A stretch of 57,621 bases of DNA, from the NCBI RefSeq assembly GCF_913060805.1, contig NZ_CAJXTC010000034.1, positions 1 to 57,621 of the forward strand, read 5' to 3'. Both the position numbers and the translations under genes were made by a program. Every line of letters begins with the position of its first letter. The first letter of the stretch is position 1. Below, piece by piece: positions 43,536 through 52,640 of the stretch. The notes under the pieces are model-generated. The model did not search any database and was not told the origin of the DNA. It worked only from the letters and a program-made list of their open reading frames with translations. This DNA comes from an uncultured Draconibacterium sp. (GTDB lineage: Bacteria > Bacteroidota > Bacteroidia > Bacteroidales > Prolixibacteraceae).

Positions 43536-43597
43536 AGGGGCGTCGAATTTTTCCCGAAGTTACAAAGCTTCGGTAGGTGGGTTTGCCGGATTATAGT
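43536..43597. repeat. REP-like unit in the TlpA-response regulator gap
   Basis: CCCGAAGTTACAAAGCTTCGG (about 43553-43573) is a hairpin of the family seen at 35137 and 40346, followed by TTTGCCGGATTATAG. The remainder of the 43331-43617 gap shows nothing coding. Confidence 0.45.
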
Positions 43598-43617
43598 CTT
43601 GGAATTAGCGGGAATTT

Positions 43618-44001
43618 TTAATTACCGGCAACACCGTTAACATGCTTTAGAATTAATTCCTCGATTGCGCCTTTGTTAAAGGGTTTCATTAAATATTCAA
43701 CGATTTCGCCATTATCCAATGCCGATAAAATTTCGGGACTTTGCTGGTAGCCCGACAATATGCTGCAGGGAATATGCTCGCATACATTTTTAATTTTCCG
43801 GATAAACTCCAGCCCGTTCATGGCGGGCATTCTCATATCCGAGATTACAAATTTTATGTCGGGATCGCTGTTAAATATCTCCACGCCTTTCGCGCCGCTG
43901 TCGGCAGTTAATACCTCAAAAACTTTTGAGAAGGTCAATTGAAAAACGGTGATATTAATTTCCTCATCGTCCACATAAAGTATTTTGGGTTTGTTACTCA
44001 T
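43618..44001 (-). CDS. Single-domain response regulator
   Basis: A 127-residue CheY-like receiver with no output domain. Acidic pocket D11-D12, phosphoacceptor Asp55 in I-S-D-M-R-M-P, and L-M-K-P near the C-terminus are intact. It overlaps the upstream kinase gene by 8 nt (ATGAGTAA), so they are translationally coupled. With no DNA-binding domain, it must act through protein contacts or as a phosphate relay or sink. Confidence 0.93.
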   Translation of the reverse strand: MSNKPKILYVDDEEINITVFQLTFSKVFEVLTADSGAKGVEIFNSDPDIKFVISDMRMPAMNGLEFIRKIKNVCEHIPCSILSGYQQSPEILSALDNGEIVEYLMKPFNKGAIEELILKHVNGVAGN

Positions 44002-45532
44002 GTTTTATTCCTTTTTGTGGTAGTATAACTGTTACAGTTGTTCCTTTGTTTACTTCCGACTCAAATTCGAGGCTGCCTCCGTGATCCTTAATTATGCCGA
44101 AAGCAATCGACAGGCCTAAACCTGTTCCTTTCCCCGGGTCTTTGGTCGTATAAAACGGGTCGGTAATCTTCGTTAGTTCGTCCTTTTCAATTCCTTTGCC
44201 GGTATCGGAAATAGCAATGATTAAATGGTTGTCCTTTTTCGATGTTTTTATGGCTATCTCCCCTGCCCCTTCGATGGCCTGCTCGGCATTGGAAAGAATA
44301 TTCAGAAATACCTGATGAATATTTCCAACATTACCAAAAGTAATAAATGTTTCGTTTGAATAGTTCTTATGAACCTGAATTCTATTTTTTAATTGACTTT
44401 GTAACATTACAAGGCTGTCGTTGAGTATTTCATGGATGTTACATTCTTCGTTATCCGACGGTGTATTGCGGCTAAACTGGTTGAGGCTTTTTACAATACC
44501 TGTTACACGATCGGCCCCGGTTTTAATGGCATTTAACAGCGTTTCAACATCTTCGTCGCCGGCATGTATTCCCTGCAATTTTAATCCTTCGTAAGCGCCA
44601 ATAATGTAGTTTAACGGATTGTTAATTTCGTGGGCAACTCCGGCAGTAAGCACACCCAGCGAAGCCATTTTTTCGGCCTGAAACAGCTGTGCCTGTGTTT
44701 CTTTTAAGTCGTTAAGAGCGCTTATTAACTTCGAGTTCTGCTCGTTAATTATGGTGTTTTTTTCTTGTAAGGCATCGTTTATTATCTGCAACTCGGCATT
44801 GGCCGTTTTTAGCTCCGTTGTACGTTTGTCTACAATGTCTTCCAGGTTCTTTTTGTGTTTCTCCAGCTCCAGCCTCGTCGATTTTACCTCGGTAATATCG
44901 CGCCCCTCGCCAATTAAATAAATCAGATTATCGTGCGAATCGTGAATCGGTTTTAACGAAAGGTCGATGTAACGAATATTTCCATCTTTGTCGATATTGG
45001 TGGTTTCGAATCGGACGGTTTTTCCCAGCCGGGCCTTTTCAATCGCCACGGTCAGTTTCTCTCTTTCTTCGGCCGAATGTTTCCACCATCGGGTTTCGGG
45101 GAATAATAAGCCCTTGTATTCATCTTTTCGATACCCGATAAATTCGCAGGCGGTTGAGTTGGCTTCCAGCAGTCGTCCTTCACCATCAAGCAAACCAACA
45201 AACGAAAATGTCTGGTCAAAAATACCTTTAAACTTCTGCTCACTTTTTATACGGTTGCGCAGCTGTTCGCCAATGATACTTTCGTAAATGGCAAATATTA
45301 AAATGGGCAGAAAAAGGATGCTTAGAATCTGTTCAAATTCTTCGGCATTTTCCTGAACTGTTGTGTGCTGATAAATATTGATGATAGAGCCGGCCAGCAA
45401 AATGAGCAAGGCAACGCCAAATAATATTTTGTATTGAACCCGGTTGCGATAGAGCCGCACAAAAACAATTACTGCCGAAAGCGAAAGAATAAGTGCTGAT
45501 AATATGTTTACGGTTACAATATAATTTTCCAT
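43994..45532 (-). CDS. PAS-domain sensor histidine kinase
   Basis: A 512-residue membrane kinase. Two to three transmembrane helices (about 8-26, 35-53, 68-86) are followed by a PAS/PAC domain (about 98-216, ending G-E-G-R-D-I-T) and a coiled coil (220-285). HisKA carries His301 in G-V-A-H-E-I-N-N-P-L-N-Y. HATPase_c has D-T-G-K-G-I and G-T-G-L-G-L-S. The G-V-A-H-E-I-N-N-P form is typical of NtrB-like kinases. Its start shares one base with the stop of the upstream 84-residue gene, and its end overlaps the receiver gene. Confidence 0.93.
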   Translation of the reverse strand: MENYIVTVNILSALILSLSAVIVFVRLYRNRVQYKILFGVALLILLAGSIINIYQHTTVQENAEEFEQILSILFLPILIFAIYESIIGEQLRNRIKSEQKFKGIFDQTFSFVGLLDGEGRLLEANSTACEFIGYRKDEYKGLLFPETRWWKHSAEEREKLTVAIEKARLGKTVRFETTNIDKDGNIRYIDLSLKPIHDSHDNLIYLIGEGRDITEVKSTRLELEKHKKNLEDIVDKRTTELKTANAELQIINDALQEKNTIINEQNSKLISALNDLKETQAQLFQAEKMASLGVLTAGVAHEINNPLNYIIGAYEGLKLQGIHAGDEDVETLLNAIKTGADRVTGIVKSLNQFSRNTPSDNEECNIHEILNDSLVMLQSQLKNRIQVHKNYSNETFITFGNVGNIHQVFLNILSNAEQAIEGAGEIAIKTSKKDNHLIIAISDTGKGIEKDELTKITDPFYTTKDPGKGTGLGLSIAFGIIKDHGGSLEFESEVNKGTTVTVILPQKGIKHE

Positions 45533-45786
45533 TACAGCTCCCTTTTTACGATACTTATAAATAAAAAGACACAGGCAATGAAAAAGAAGGTGTGCTCGAC
45601 GATATTAATTTCGGTGGAAAAAATAAGCCCTTCCAGCACACTGTTTACTTTCGAGAATAAAACAAAAACGACGCCCCAAAACCAGTAAGACCGCTGGTAG
45701 TTGGTGCTTTTGCCAATTAGTGTTAACAGGTAAAGAAAAAGTAAGGTGCTAATCGAAAAGTCGAGTATTTCGCTAACATTTTGCAT
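45532..45786 (-). CDS. 84-residue membrane protein coupled to the PAS kinase
   Basis: A small protein of about three transmembrane helices (residues 10-25, 33-52, 60-80), e.g. L-L-F-L-Y-L-L-T-L-I-G and F-F-F-I-A-C-V-F-L-F-I. The stop overlaps the kinase ATG (TAATG), so its synthesis is tied to the kinase. It may be a sensory or stabilising partner in the membrane. No family recognised. Confidence 0.7.
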   Translation of the reverse strand: MQNVSEILDFSISTLLFLYLLTLIGKSTNYQRSYWFWGVVFVLFSKVNSVLEGLIFSTEINIVEHTFFFIACVFLFISIVKREL

Positions 45787-45938
45787 AAAAATCGGAAAAA
45801 TAAAAGCAAAGATATTAAATCTCGTATTACAGGTTTGAATTATGCTACTTTATTACTTGCTAACTGACATTAGTTAGCCTTTTTAGCTGAATGAGTTTTG
45901 TTGTTGCACTCAATTTTGCCGCTTACAATTTCGAATTA

Positions 45939-46352
45939 TTAGTGTGAGGATTTATTCAAAATCTCCATCATATTACCGGGCTTTTGCAAGGGTGCAAATC
46001 CAAATTGTTTGTACAGCCCGTGTGCATCGTCGGTTCCCAATCCCCAGCGGCGCAGTCCCTGCAAATCGGGATGTGTCATTATGGCTTCCACTAACTTTTT
46101 ACCGTAACCTTTTCCCTGGTATTCGGGAAGGATAAAAACATCGAGCAGCCAGGCAAAAACGGCATAATCGGTAATTACCCGCGCAAATCCAACCTGCTTG
46201 TTCTCGCTGTAAATCCCAAAACACAGTGAATTTTCGATGGAACGCCTTACGGTTTCCAACGAACGACCTTTTGCCCAATACGATTCGTTCGACAAATAAT
46301 TGTGAATAACCTGAATGTTGAGCTTTGCCTTATCCGTTGAAATTTCAATCAT
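45939..46352 (-). CDS. GNAT family N-acetyltransferase
   Basis: A 137-residue cytoplasmic acetyltransferase. The acetyl-CoA-binding motif is visible as L-D-V-F-I-L-P-E-Y-Q-G-K-G-Y-G-K-K (Q-x-x-G-x-G). The C-terminal G-L-Y-K-Q-F-G-F matches the last conserved GNAT strand and helix. The acceptor is unknown. It starts 22 bp after the DJ-1/PfpI stop codon and is likely co-transcribed with it. Confidence 0.9.
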   Translation of the reverse strand: MIEISTDKAKLNIQVIHNYLSNESYWAKGRSLETVRRSIENSLCFGIYSENKQVGFARVITDYAVFAWLLDVFILPEYQGKGYGKKLVEAIMTHPDLQGLRRWGLGTDDAHGLYKQFGFAPLQKPGNMMEILNKSSH

Positions 46353-46374
46353 CGTTTTCTGCTTTTGCGGGGTT

Positions 46375-46950
46375 TTAAAATCCCATTAACTGCCGCACTT
46401 TTTCAACATTCTCTTTGTTGGTTAACAACTCCAGCAGCAAAAAAGCCACACCAGCAGCAGTGGATGGATTCCACGAAGTAATTATATTATCGTCGATAAC
46501 AATGGGCTGATCGAGTACATTTACGCCAAAATTTTTCAATGCCTCGCGCCGCACTTCACTTCGGTAGGTCGTTCCGTTTTTACCTTTTAAAATACCACTT
46601 TTACCCAGTGGCAGAGCGCCCGCACAAATGGATGCAATAAATTTACCGTTTGCCTTGAAATCCTGTATCAACTTGGTAAATTTATTGCTGTAGGCATCGT
46701 TGTAAAAATCGTACACCTCAAAACCTCCGGGAATTGCCAGCGCATCAAAATCGTTTACATCAACCTCATCAATAAGGTAGTCGGCAATTAATTTATGACC
46801 GAAAGCGCTCTTAATTTCTTTCGTTACGCCGCAGGTGTACAGTTTTGTTGAACAATCGCCTTCCTCCATGTTCCAGCCGATAACATCGATAAATACACTT
46901 GCTTCGAAAAATTCGAATCCGTTGGCCAATAACAGTAATACTTTTTTCAT
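46375..46950 (-). CDS. DJ-1/PfpI family protein
   Basis: A 191-residue cytoplasmic protein of the DJ-1/PfpI glutamine-amidotransferase-like superfamily. The start is at ATG 46950 (M-K-K-V-L-L-L-L); the longer frame to 47049 adds non-homologous residues. The nucleophile-elbow Cys109 is in I-A-S-I-C-A-G-A, and the supporting Glu near residue 16 lies in G-F-E-F-F-E-A. Members act as chaperones, glyoxalase/deglycase-like enzymes or proteases. Which applies here cannot be told. It is followed by a GNAT gene. Confidence 0.9.
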   Translation of the reverse strand: MKKVLLLLANGFEFFEASVFIDVIGWNMEEGDCSTKLYTCGVTKEIKSAFGHKLIADYLIDEVDVNDFDALAIPGGFEVYDFYNDAYSNKFTKLIQDFKANGKFIASICAGALPLGKSGILKGKNGTTYRSEVRREALKNFGVNVLDQPIVIDDNIITSWNPSTAAGVAFLLLELLTNKENVEKVRQLMGF

Positions 46951-47103
46951 GGGTTTAACTTTTGGTATGAGTTGACTTATAATCCGTGGAGACTTTCGCC
47001 CGCTACTTATCCACATGAGGCTCACCGGGATATGGTGCGAATTTAACAAAATTATCAGGATAAAGGTGCTGATAGAATCAATGTTAAATCAGCTCACAAA
47101 GTA

Positions 47104-48339
47104 TTATGCTCGTGCCGGAGCCAGTCTTCTTCGAGTTCCCAAATTCAGCATATAAATAGTAATTATCAGCAACATCCCGCTGATTACGGAAAGCAGTACA
47201 AAGTCGAACTGATCGAGCAGAAAACCGTAAAGCGCAAAAGCAATGGGCAGCGTAATATCGCCCACCAAAGCAGAAATAGCTGCAACACGGCCCAGTTTTT
47301 CGGGTGGGGTATCAAGCTGTATAAAGGTTTTCCAATTGATGGAAGCATAAACGATACAGTAACCGATAACAAAAACAGGAAGGGCAAATAAGAAAAGCGG
47401 CAAACTTTTGAAAAAAGCGATAACGCCAATAGTTATTATACTAAATCCCACAACGATAAAAATCTTTGGTAACGCATCAATTCTGAACGTCTCCTCGCTC
47501 CTGCGGCTCAACAGTAAAGCTCCTAAAACAAATCCTGCTCCTAAAACGGTTTCTAAAATTCCGAGCAAGTTGAGGTTATCATCCGACACAAATTTGGCCA
47601 TAACCGGAAGCATTACCGATAAAGCACCAATAAATAAATGTGCTGCAAAAATGTAGAACAAGAGGTTCAGCAAGCGGGTATTTGATAACACATATTGTAG
47701 TCCGTTTTGTATGTCGTTGATTAGAGCCTTACTTCTGTTCCATTTGTTTTCGTTTCTTTTTCGCCAGATCGAATGGGTATGGGAATAAGAAATAAATCCT
47801 TCGAAAAAAGCAGAGAGCAAAAAAGATATCCCGTTTATAAAAAACGCGCCTACATAACCTGTTGCTGCAACAATTGCCACACCTGCAAAAGGTCCGGCAA
47901 CCTTAGCTAATCCATCAACCAGTTGAATAAGGGAATTGGCTTTCCCGTACTTGCCTTTTGGTACAATGTGCGGAACAATACTGGTAACTGCCGGATTAAA
48001 AAATGCCGACGCCAGCGATACCACCACCGTAATACCAAAAACCCAAACGGGCGTTAGCAATTCCTCCAGGTAGAGTAAACCCAATACTGTTATTCCAATG
48101 CCACGCACCACATCGGCAACCACCAATACGCGTTTTAAATTCGAGTTATCGATTACCGCTCCGGCTACAATTCCCATCAGCACCGTCGGCAAAGTGGCTG
48201 CCAGCAGATACAATCCCATCATGGTGGGCGAATTCGTTACTTCAAGTATCCACCAAGCAATAGCGATAGCATACATTTTATCTCCTAAAGCCGATACCAG
48301 TTTGCCGGTCCACAGCAGCATCAAATTTTTGTTTTGCAT
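47104..48339 (-). CDS. MFS transporter, probable drug/metabolite exporter
   Basis: A 411-residue inner-membrane protein with about 12 hydrophobic helices. The N-terminal part L-M-L-L-W-T-G-K-L-V-S-A-L-G-D-K-M and G-A-V-I-D-N-S-N-L-K-R fit the MFS_3/enterobactin-exporter-like group. A Crp-family regulator gene precedes it by 53 bp on the same strand, suggesting one transcript and control of the exporter by that regulator. The substrate is unknown. Confidence 0.88.
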   Translation of the reverse strand: MQNKNLMLLWTGKLVSALGDKMYAIAIAWWILEVTNSPTMMGLYLLAATLPTVLMGIVAGAVIDNSNLKRVLVVADVVRGIGITVLGLLYLEELLTPVWVFGITVVVSLASAFFNPAVTSIVPHIVPKGKYGKANSLIQLVDGLAKVAGPFAGVAIVAATGYVGAFFINGISFLLSAFFEGFISYSHTHSIWRKRNENKWNRSKALINDIQNGLQYVLSNTRLLNLLFYIFAAHLFIGALSVMLPVMAKFVSDDNLNLLGILETVLGAGFVLGALLLSRRSEETFRIDALPKIFIVVGFSIITIGVIAFFKSLPLFLFALPVFVIGYCIVYASINWKTFIQLDTPPEKLGRVAAISALVGDITLPIAFALYGFLLDQFDFVLLSVISGMLLIITIYMLNLGTRRRLAPARA

Positions 48340-48392
48340 TCTTCTTGTTGATTAATTTACAGATGCAAAGAAACCAACCAGCGCAAAGCTTT

Positions 48393-48911
48393 TCATTTAC
48401 ATTTGTTGATAAAATCCTTCCGTGCCCGGCTTAATTGTGTGGGTGTAATTCCTAAAAAATTGGCAATATGATAGTGAGGTATTCGGTTGATCAGCCCCGG
48501 AAATTCGCTCAGGAAAAGTTCGTATTTCTCCAACGAATTGAGGTTTAACAGAGCTACGAGCCTCGATTGTAACTGTTTGTTCAGTTGCTCAAAAGCTTCA
48601 GTGATCACCTTGGTTATTTCCCGGTCTTTGTTTACGTGTGCCATTATGGTGGCGTAATCGGCTACCGATAGTTCGCAATCATCAAGGGCCTGAATACTCA
48701 TTTGTGTTTGCACATTTGGAATATAGCTGCCAATAACCATGTCGCCTTCGCAATAAAAGTGGGTGGTTATTTCGTTTCCATCAACATCGAGCACAAAGCC
48801 TCTCATCACGCCTTTTACAAGACGTCCTATTTTACGGCAATGACTTTCCTCTTTTAAGAAGAAATCGCCACTTTTTAACCGTTCTGTATCGTGTAAGGAA
48901 TCAATCAGCAT
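48393..48911 (-). CDS. Crp/Fnr family transcriptional regulator
   Basis: A 172-residue regulator: cyclic-nucleotide-binding-like beta roll (about 10-100), dimerisation helix, and a short C-terminal helix-turn-helix (I-A-N-F-L-G-I-T-P-T-Q-L-S-R-A-R). It lacks the R-S-A motif that binds cAMP, as is usual in the Bacteroidota group, so its ligand is unknown. The start may lie a few codons further upstream, as the first helix is short. It is probably co-transcribed with the MFS gene. Confidence 0.9.
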   Translation of the reverse strand: MLIDSLHDTERLKSGDFFLKEESHCRKIGRLVKGVMRGFVLDVDGNEITTHFYCEGDMVIGSYIPNVQTQMSIQALDDCELSVADYATIMAHVNKDREITKVITEAFEQLNKQLQSRLVALLNLNSLEKYELFLSEFPGLINRIPHYHIANFLGITPTQLSRARKDFINKCK

Positions 48912-49046
48912 ATTCTGAAACGTTGATATTCATGAACTCTATCTCTACGAAACTAATCAAAAAATATGGTTGTAACGCATAAAATATCGCCGGCTTCATA
49001 AGCAGAAAAAAGTGATATCGAAACTCCTGATCAATTCTAATGGCAT

Positions 49047-49082
49047 AAAAAAAGGGCTGAATTCATTTTACAAATTCAGCCC
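49047..49082 (-). terminator. Terminator after the GPH-GH43 unit
   Basis: GGGCTGAATT (49054-49063) pairs with AATTCAGCCC (49073-49082); on the minus strand it is followed by seven T residues (49053-49047). The string CAGCCCCGGACT (49077-49088) is shared with the hairpin at 3495-3541. Confidence 0.85.
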
Positions 49083-49121
49083 CGGACTCTGGTTTTACCT
49101 TTCGGTATATCATCATTTCAA

Positions 49122-50123
49122 CTAAAACTCAAATACAGGTCTCCCGTCAGCATCAAATTTAACTTCCATAACGCGTGCATGACGGTTTGGATCATACAAC
49201 GGGTCTTCAACAATTTCTTCCAGCGGTCGTTTATCGCTTGCGGGAACAACTGCAGGATCGCCAACAGCCTTCTCATAATCGCGGGCATGGTAAATGCACA
49301 GTGGCGTTTTATCATCTTCAGCCACGGTAAAACAGTTGTGCCCCGGGCCGTATATTTTCTTTTCGTAATCGGTTTCCAAAACCGGGTACCTTGATTTCTT
49401 CCATGAATTACGATCCAGCAGATCGGCATTCTCATCGGCTTCCATCAATCCCATACAATAGCAGGCGCCGGTGGCACTTGCCGAAAATGTAATATAAATT
49501 TTGCCATTGTTTTTAATGGCTGCCGGTCCTTCATTTACCCAGAAACCGATTCTTTCCCAATCGTAATCGGGAGTGGTAAGCATAAACTGTACAGTTTTTA
49601 ACTTAACCGGAGTTTCCATTTCTGCCAGGTAAAGATTTGATGCAGCAAACTGTCCGCCGGTTTTTTCGGCCCAGCAAAAATAACGCTTACCGTTATTTTC
49701 GAATACTGTTCCATCCAGCGAGAAGTCGATGAATGTTTTTTCATCGCCATCGGCAGGCTGCATTTGTCCCAGCTCAATCCACTCGTCGTTTAACGGATCC
49801 TGACCGGTACATTCCAAAACATAAGGTCGTAACGCCCAAATGTCTTCTTCTTCGCTGGCAGCAAAGTAAACATACCATTTGCCATCGAGGTAATGAATTT
49901 CAGGAGCCCAGATATGACGGCTCATTGGGCCGGTTTCGTGTTTAAACCACACATCAAAAGTTTCAGCCTCTTTTAAGCCCGCAATCGTTTTACTTTTTCG
50001 TAATTCAATACGATCGTAAGTTGGCACCGAGCCGGTGAAATAGTAGTAACCATCAGTATGTTTGTACACAAACGGATCGGCGCGCTGCTCAACCAATGGC
50101 GCATTTTTATCTGTAGTGTCCAT
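49122..50123 (-). CDS. Glycoside hydrolase family 43 enzyme (cytoplasmic)
   Basis: A 333-residue five-bladed beta-propeller glycosidase of GH43 type, acting on arabino- or xylo-configured sugars. The probable catalytic base is Asp16 in R-A-D-P-F-V, the pKa modulator Asp137 in S-L-D-G-T-V-F, and the acid Glu198 in V-N-E-G-P-A. H-I-W-A-P-E-I-H is the typical blade motif. No signal peptide is present. It starts one base after a GPH symporter gene, so imported oligosaccharides or glycosides are probably cleaved in the cytoplasm. Confidence 0.9.
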   Translation of the reverse strand: MDTTDKNAPLVEQRADPFVYKHTDGYYYFTGSVPTYDRIELRKSKTIAGLKEAETFDVWFKHETGPMSRHIWAPEIHYLDGKWYVYFAASEEEDIWALRPYVLECTGQDPLNDEWIELGQMQPADGDEKTFIDFSLDGTVFENNGKRYFCWAEKTGGQFAASNLYLAEMETPVKLKTVQFMLTTPDYDWERIGFWVNEGPAAIKNNGKIYITFSASATGACYCMGLMEADENADLLDRNSWKKSRYPVLETDYEKKIYGPGHNCFTVAEDDKTPLCIYHARDYEKAVGDPAVVPASDKRPLEEIVEDPLYDPNRHARVMEVKFDADGRPVFEF

Positions 50124-50124
50124 C

Positions 50125-51471
50125 TTAAATATGAATTTTTGCTTTTATCGTTTCGTAAAATTTGTCGGTGATTTTGTAGCGGTAGATCAACATACCATTG
50201 AGCACATGAAAAACACCCGGAATTAGAGTTAGCATCAGTGCAAGCCCGATAAGTGCTGTTTTTGATTGAACAGCATCAGGAATGTATCCGAATGCATCAA
50301 GCAACAAACCAACCACGGCTCCGGCAACTCCCATTCCTGCTTTTTGTGCAAAAGAAATACCTCCGAATGCCAATCCTGAAACACGTTTTCCGGTTTCAGC
50401 ATGACCATGATCCACGGCTTCAGCAATAGCCGACCAAAATACCGGGGCATGTACATCAACCACTAACGATAGAATAAAATAAAGTACGTAAGCCAACAAC
50501 ACACTATCGGGTTGTGGTTTCACCAAAACAAACATCAGCACGCTAAGCACTCCCACACCAAACTGCGACATCCAGAACAGTTTTACTTTGCAAAAACGTT
50601 TGGTGATAAGCGTTGACAAAGGCATGGCCAAAATAGCCGCTGCAACACCGGTTCCCATAAAAGTGGATTGCATTCCGGCATCTCCGCCCAGGTAATATTT
50701 TGCATAGAAGATAGCCACCGAACTGCGGATTACATAACCAACAGTACCCGACAGGCAAGATCCCCATAAAATAAGCCACTGGTCGTTTTTTACCAGGTAC
50801 CTTAACTGCTGAAAAAATGGTGTTTTATCTACTACGTGTTCGATTCGCTCGCGGGTAGTAAAATAGCTGAACAAGAACAACAAAGTTCCCATCAACGCCA
50901 TTAGTCCCATAGCCAGTTGATATCCTCTTCCCATGTCATCGCGACCTAGTTTTTCGGCAAGAATCGGAACAACGATCGACACCATAAAAGCAGCCACCTT
51001 TGCAAAGAAAAGGCGGTAACCGTTTGCCGACAGACGTTCCTGCGGATCGTTAGTCAACACCCCGATTAGCGAAATGTATGGAATGGTGACCGATGTGAAC
51101 ATCAGCGTTACAAAAATATAGGTAATGTATGCGTAAATCAGTTTTCCGGCATAATCGAAACCAGGTGTGGTAAACGTTAAGAATACCGAGATTCCGAAAG
51201 GAACCGAGAGAAATAAAAAGTAAGGACGGAACCGGCCTCCTTTAAATTTATATTTGTCTGTTATCAACCCCATCAAGGGATCGCTGACAGCGTCGATCAG
51301 TCGAACCAGTAAAAACATAAGGGCAACATCTTTGGGCTTTAGTCCAAAAATATCAGTATAAAAATAAGTGATGATAAGGAACATGGAAGATATAACCACG
51401 TTTACGGCAGCATCTCCCGATCCATAGCCGATCTTTTCAAGTACGGTTAGCTTTTGAGCTTTAGAGTTCAT
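50125..51471 (-). CDS. GPH-family sugar:cation symporter
   Basis: A 448-residue inner-membrane transporter of the glycoside-pentoside-hexuronide family (MelB/XynP/YicJ-like). Signs are E-K-I-G-Y-G-S-G-D-A-A-V-N at the N-terminus, the family motif R-L-I-D-A-V-S-D-P-L-M-G after TM2, and G-G-R-F-R-P-Y. About 12 transmembrane helices are present. It is first in a two-gene unit with a cytoplasmic GH43 enzyme, and is divergent from an extracytoplasmic GH43-like lipoprotein gene, which fits pentoside uptake. Confidence 0.93.
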   Translation of the reverse strand: MNSKAQKLTVLEKIGYGSGDAAVNVVISSMFLIITYFYTDIFGLKPKDVALMFLLVRLIDAVSDPLMGLITDKYKFKGGRFRPYFLFLSVPFGISVFLTFTTPGFDYAGKLIYAYITYIFVTLMFTSVTIPYISLIGVLTNDPQERLSANGYRLFFAKVAAFMVSIVVPILAEKLGRDDMGRGYQLAMGLMALMGTLLFLFSYFTTRERIEHVVDKTPFFQQLRYLVKNDQWLILWGSCLSGTVGYVIRSSVAIFYAKYYLGGDAGMQSTFMGTGVAAAILAMPLSTLITKRFCKVKLFWMSQFGVGVLSVLMFVLVKPQPDSVLLAYVLYFILSLVVDVHAPVFWSAIAEAVDHGHAETGKRVSGLAFGGISFAQKAGMGVAGAVVGLLLDAFGYIPDAVQSKTALIGLALMLTLIPGVFHVLNGMLIYRYKITDKFYETIKAKIHI

Positions 51472-51666
51472 TGATTTAAATTAAAGTTTGATCTTCTATT
51501 GTTTGAGCCAATTCATTCGATCCATGTTGCACGAAGCTTTATGTGGATATTCTGCTCGATGCAAATATAGGTGCTATTGCGGAAATCAGGTGGAGTTTTG
51601 AATATATGAGGTGGACATATTGTATTATCGCCCGGAGATCAATACTGCTGAATCGAAAAGCTTCTT

Positions 51667-51674
51667 TATTTTTG
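51667..51674 (+). promoter_or_regulatory. Putative -7 box for the GH43-like lipoprotein
   Basis: TATTTTTG matches TAnnTTTG, 15 bp upstream of the ATG at 51690, which would give a very short leader. The 218-bp divergent gap shows no other clear signal. Confidence 0.35.
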
Positions 51675-51689
51675 TGGCAAACAACCATT

Positions 51690-52637
51690 ATGAAACAACT
51701 GCTTCTTTTTATCGCCGTACTCACCCTGTTTGCAGGATGTGCTCCAAAAACAAACCCGCCAAAAGTATATCTGTTTTCGTATTTTAAAGACAACGGACAA
51801 GATGGTTTGCACCTTGCTTATAGTAAAGACGGGTATCATTTTCATGCGCTGAACAACGATTCTTCCCTACTCGCACCACAAGTTGCCGACGATAAATTAA
51901 TGCGCGATCCGTGTATTATTGAGGGGCCGGATAATCGTTTTCATATGGTTTGGACGGTTAGCTGGAACGACAGAGGAATTGGATATGCTTCGTCGGAAGA
52001 TCTGATCAACTGGTCGGAGCAACAATTTGTGCCGGTGATGCAACACGAACCTACTGCCAGAAACTGCTGGGCGCCTGAGATTATTTATGATGATGAAAAG
52101 GAGCAATACATGATTTACTGGGCCACCACAATTCCCGGACGTTTTGAAGCCGGCGAAACACAGGGCGACAGCGAATACAACCACCGCATGTATTACACCA
52201 CCACAAAAGATTTTGAGGAATTTACGACCACAAAACTATTGTACGACGAAGGCTTTAATGTAATTGATGCGGTTATAAAAAAGATAAACGACGAGTACCT
52301 GATGTTTTTAAAAGACGAAACCCGTTATCCACCAAAAAAACACATTCGTATTGCCAAAAGCAATTCGCTTTACGGCGGATATAAACTTGCTTCTGAAGCC
52401 ATTTCTCCCGATTGGGTGGAAGGCCCAACAGTTGCACAGGTAAACGATGCGTGGGTGCTTTATTACGACGAATATACCCGACACCACATGGGCGCCATGC
52501 GATCGACCGACCTAATCAACTGGGAAGTTATAAACGACAGCATCAGCTTTCCCGAAGGAACGCGCCACGGTACTATTTTCAAAGTTGACGAATCGGTTTT
52601 AAACAATTTACTGAATGAGTTTGAAGCAACGAATTAG
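51690..52637 (+). CDS. GH43-like glycosidase lipoprotein
   Basis: A 315-residue lipoprotein (lipobox F-A-G-C, Cys17) with a five-bladed beta-propeller fold of the GH43/GH117-like clan. Propeller motifs are M-R-D-P-C-I-I-E-G, N-C-W-A-P-E-I-I-Y and W-V-E-G-P-T-V. The start at 51690 gives the lipoprotein signal; the longer frame to 51543 adds non-signal residues. It would act in the periplasm or on the surface, cutting side chains before uptake by the divergent GPH symporter. The precise sugar is unknown. Confidence 0.85.
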   Translation: MKQLLLFIAVLTLFAGCAPKTNPPKVYLFSYFKDNGQDGLHLAYSKDGYHFHALNNDSSLLAPQVADDKLMRDPCIIEGPDNRFHMVWTVSWNDRGIGYASSEDLINWSEQQFVPVMQHEPTARNCWAPEIIYDDEKEQYMIYWATTIPGRFEAGETQGDSEYNHRMYYTTTKDFEEFTTTKLLYDEGFNVIDAVIKKINDEYLMFLKDETRYPPKKHIRIAKSNSLYGGYKLASEAISPDWVEGPTVAQVNDAWVLYYDEYTRHHMGAMRSTDLINWEVINDSISFPEGTRHGTIFKVDESVLNNLLNEFEATN

Positions 52638-52640
52638 TTA

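Noticed and set aside
51543-51689. N-terminal extension of the GH43-like lipoprotein
   Set aside because: The lipoprotein signal peptide starts at 51690. The extension would bury it and shows no signal character.
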